This document shows positions 12,836 to 13,718 of a stretch of DNA of 13,718 nucleotides, piece after piece (position 1 is the first letter of the stretch; each line of letters opens with the position of its first letter). Origin of the DNA: JACPGQ01 sp039798685. Its GTDB lineage: Bacteria; Patescibacteriota; Microgenomatia; Levybacterales; UBA12049. The stretch lies in contig JBDKFM010000042.1 of assembly GCA_039798685.1 (NCBI GenBank), forward strand, positions 1 to 13,718. The letters are read 5' to 3'. A program made the translations under genes and the position numbers. Under the pieces are notes generated by a model, which saw nothing but the letters and a program-made list of their open reading frames with translations, did no database searches and was not told the DNA's origin.

Positions 12836-13718
12836 TTACTTGGTACTCTTTACTTTTTCTAAAAATGCATCAAAGATCCATTCAGTATCCTGGGGTCCTG
12901 GTGTTGCTTCGGGATGAAACTGTACTGACATAAACGGAAGTGTTGTGTGGATGATTCCCTCGTTTGAACCATCGTTCGCGTTTGTAAACCACTGCTTAAA
13001 TCCTTTCGGGATGTCGCTCACGGCAAATCCGTGATTCTGCGTGGTGATAAAGCAACGTTTTGTCCCTTCTAAAATGCACGGACTATTTTGTCCGCGGTGA
13101 CCAAATTTTAGTTTTTTTGTGTTACCTCCGGCTGCCAGACAGAGAATCTGATGTCCGAGGCATATTCCCAGAAGCGGGAGTTTCTCAGCGAGAATTTTTT
13201 TTGTGATCGCGATAGTTTTTTCTGCCAGTTTTGGATCTCCCGGCCCGTTTGAGACAACGATTCCGTCGATTGTTGCTTTTAGTCCCTGAGCTTTCATTGC
13301 GGTGTCGAGTTTTTTGCGTTGTGCGGTATCAAATGGGTCAAAATCCCATGGAACCATGATGACGTGTGCTCCCCTGACACGAAGACAGGTTACCATATTT
13401 GTTTTCCCTCCACAGTCAAGATACAGAATGTTTTTTGCTGGTTTTTTGATCAATGATTTTTCAATCGTAATTTTGCGTACTGCAACTTGAGCAACAAGAT
13501 CGTCTTTGTTCGGATCATAGAAATCGACATCTTTTTCAATGATGACCTTTCCCAGCTGTGATCCTTCATCCCTGAGTTTTTGAGTCAGTGCTCTGGTATC
13601 TTTTATTTCCAGCGCAGGTACACCCTCTGCGATCAACCACTCGGAGAGAGATCTTTGTGACAGGAAATGTGAGGGAGTCTGATTGTAATCGCTCACAATT
13701 AACCCCGCTACTTTTATA
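12836..13718 (-). CDS. carA: Carbamoyl-phosphate synthase small subunit (partial, N-terminus beyond the window)
   Basis: CarA is the glutamine amidotransferase subunit that releases ammonia for CarB. About 294 residues are visible; the first 90-110 lie beyond the right edge, since the frame runs open to the last base and its first residues, KVAGLIVSDYNQTPSHF, align with the E. coli CarA segment around residue 95-115 (HAQGLVIRDLPLIASNF). A GTG at 13696 is therefore internal and not the start. The end of the N-terminal domain is followed by the class I glutaminase domain: VSNGPGDP, GICLGHQ with the nucleophilic Cys, KFGHRGQNSP, TTQNHGFAV, and FHPEATPGPQD with the catalytic His and Glu. The triad is complete. 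The stop is four bases before carB, without a Shine-Dalgarno motif between them, so the two subunits are made in step from one message. Confidence 0.96.
   Translation of the reverse strand, partial: IKVAGLIVSDYNQTPSHFLSQRSLSEWLIAEGVPALEIKDTRALTQKLRDEGSQLGKVIIEKDVDFYDPNKDDLVAQVAVRKITIEKSLIKKPAKNILYLDCGGKTNMVTCLRVRGAHVIMVPWDFDPFDTAQRKKLDTAMKAQGLKATIDGIVVSNGPGDPKLAEKTIAITKKILAEKLPLLGICLGHQILCLAAGGNTKKLKFGHRGQNSPCILEGTKRCFITTQNHGFAVSDIPKGFKQWFTNANDGSNEGIIHTTLPFMSVQFHPEATPGPQDTEWIFDAFLEKVKSTK

Noticed and set aside
13694..13696. GTG at 13696 as the start of carA
   Set aside because: The frame is open to the window edge and the upstream residues KVAGLIV align with an internal part of CarA, so the gene simply continues beyond the window.

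Overview
The window looks like a chromosome segment of a small-genome bacterium, most plausibly from the Candidate Phyla Radiation (Patescibacteria). This is inference from four things: compact same-strand gene runs, no Shine-Dalgarno motifs at most starts, promoters placed so that transcripts would begin at or within a few bases of the start codon, and a mix of SIMPL, DUF4230, Tat-motif and orphan proteins. TGA acts as a stop (at 5798-5800) and I saw no TGA inside the reading frames, so the TGA-to-glycine code of SR1/Gracilibacteria is not in use. I cannot name a lineage; something Peribacteria-like is only a guess. There are 13 protein genes, two of them cut by the window edges. I saw no RNA genes, IS elements or CRISPR arrays.

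Left part. A transaldolase gene (1-698, minus strand, 3' end missing) diverges from a three-gene plus-strand block: an orphan protein (788-1555), a membrane-anchored DUF4230 protein (1577-2191) and a XerC/XerD-type tyrosine recombinase (2245-3174). The block ends six bases from the end of a long minus-strand run.

Middle part, read right to left on the minus strand: a Crp/Fnr-family regulator (6577-7284), an orphan (5798-6463), a membrane-anchored SIMPL (DUF541) protein (5005-5763), a Tat-motif SH3-like protein (4074-4997) and another orphan (3181-4068). The last three are packed with gaps of 5-7 bases and look like a cell-envelope unit.

Right part, also minus strand: a pyrimidine operon, carA (partial), carB, a gene for a protein with two twin-arginine motifs that may belong to the TraB/TIKI/ChaN-like superfamily, and pyrC. 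Starts and stops are 1-9 bases apart, so the genes are probably co-transcribed and translationally coupled. CarA/CarB make carbamoyl phosphate and PyrC makes dihydroorotate; the aspartate carbamoyltransferase that links them is not in the window. PyrC resembles the dihydroorotase domain of the animal CAD protein.

The most notable points are the recurring leaderless-type promoters, the double-Tat protein inside the pyrimidine operon, and the Crp/Fnr regulator with altered ligand- and DNA-contact residues and a perfect TGTCA-N3-TGACA palindrome over its own promoter.
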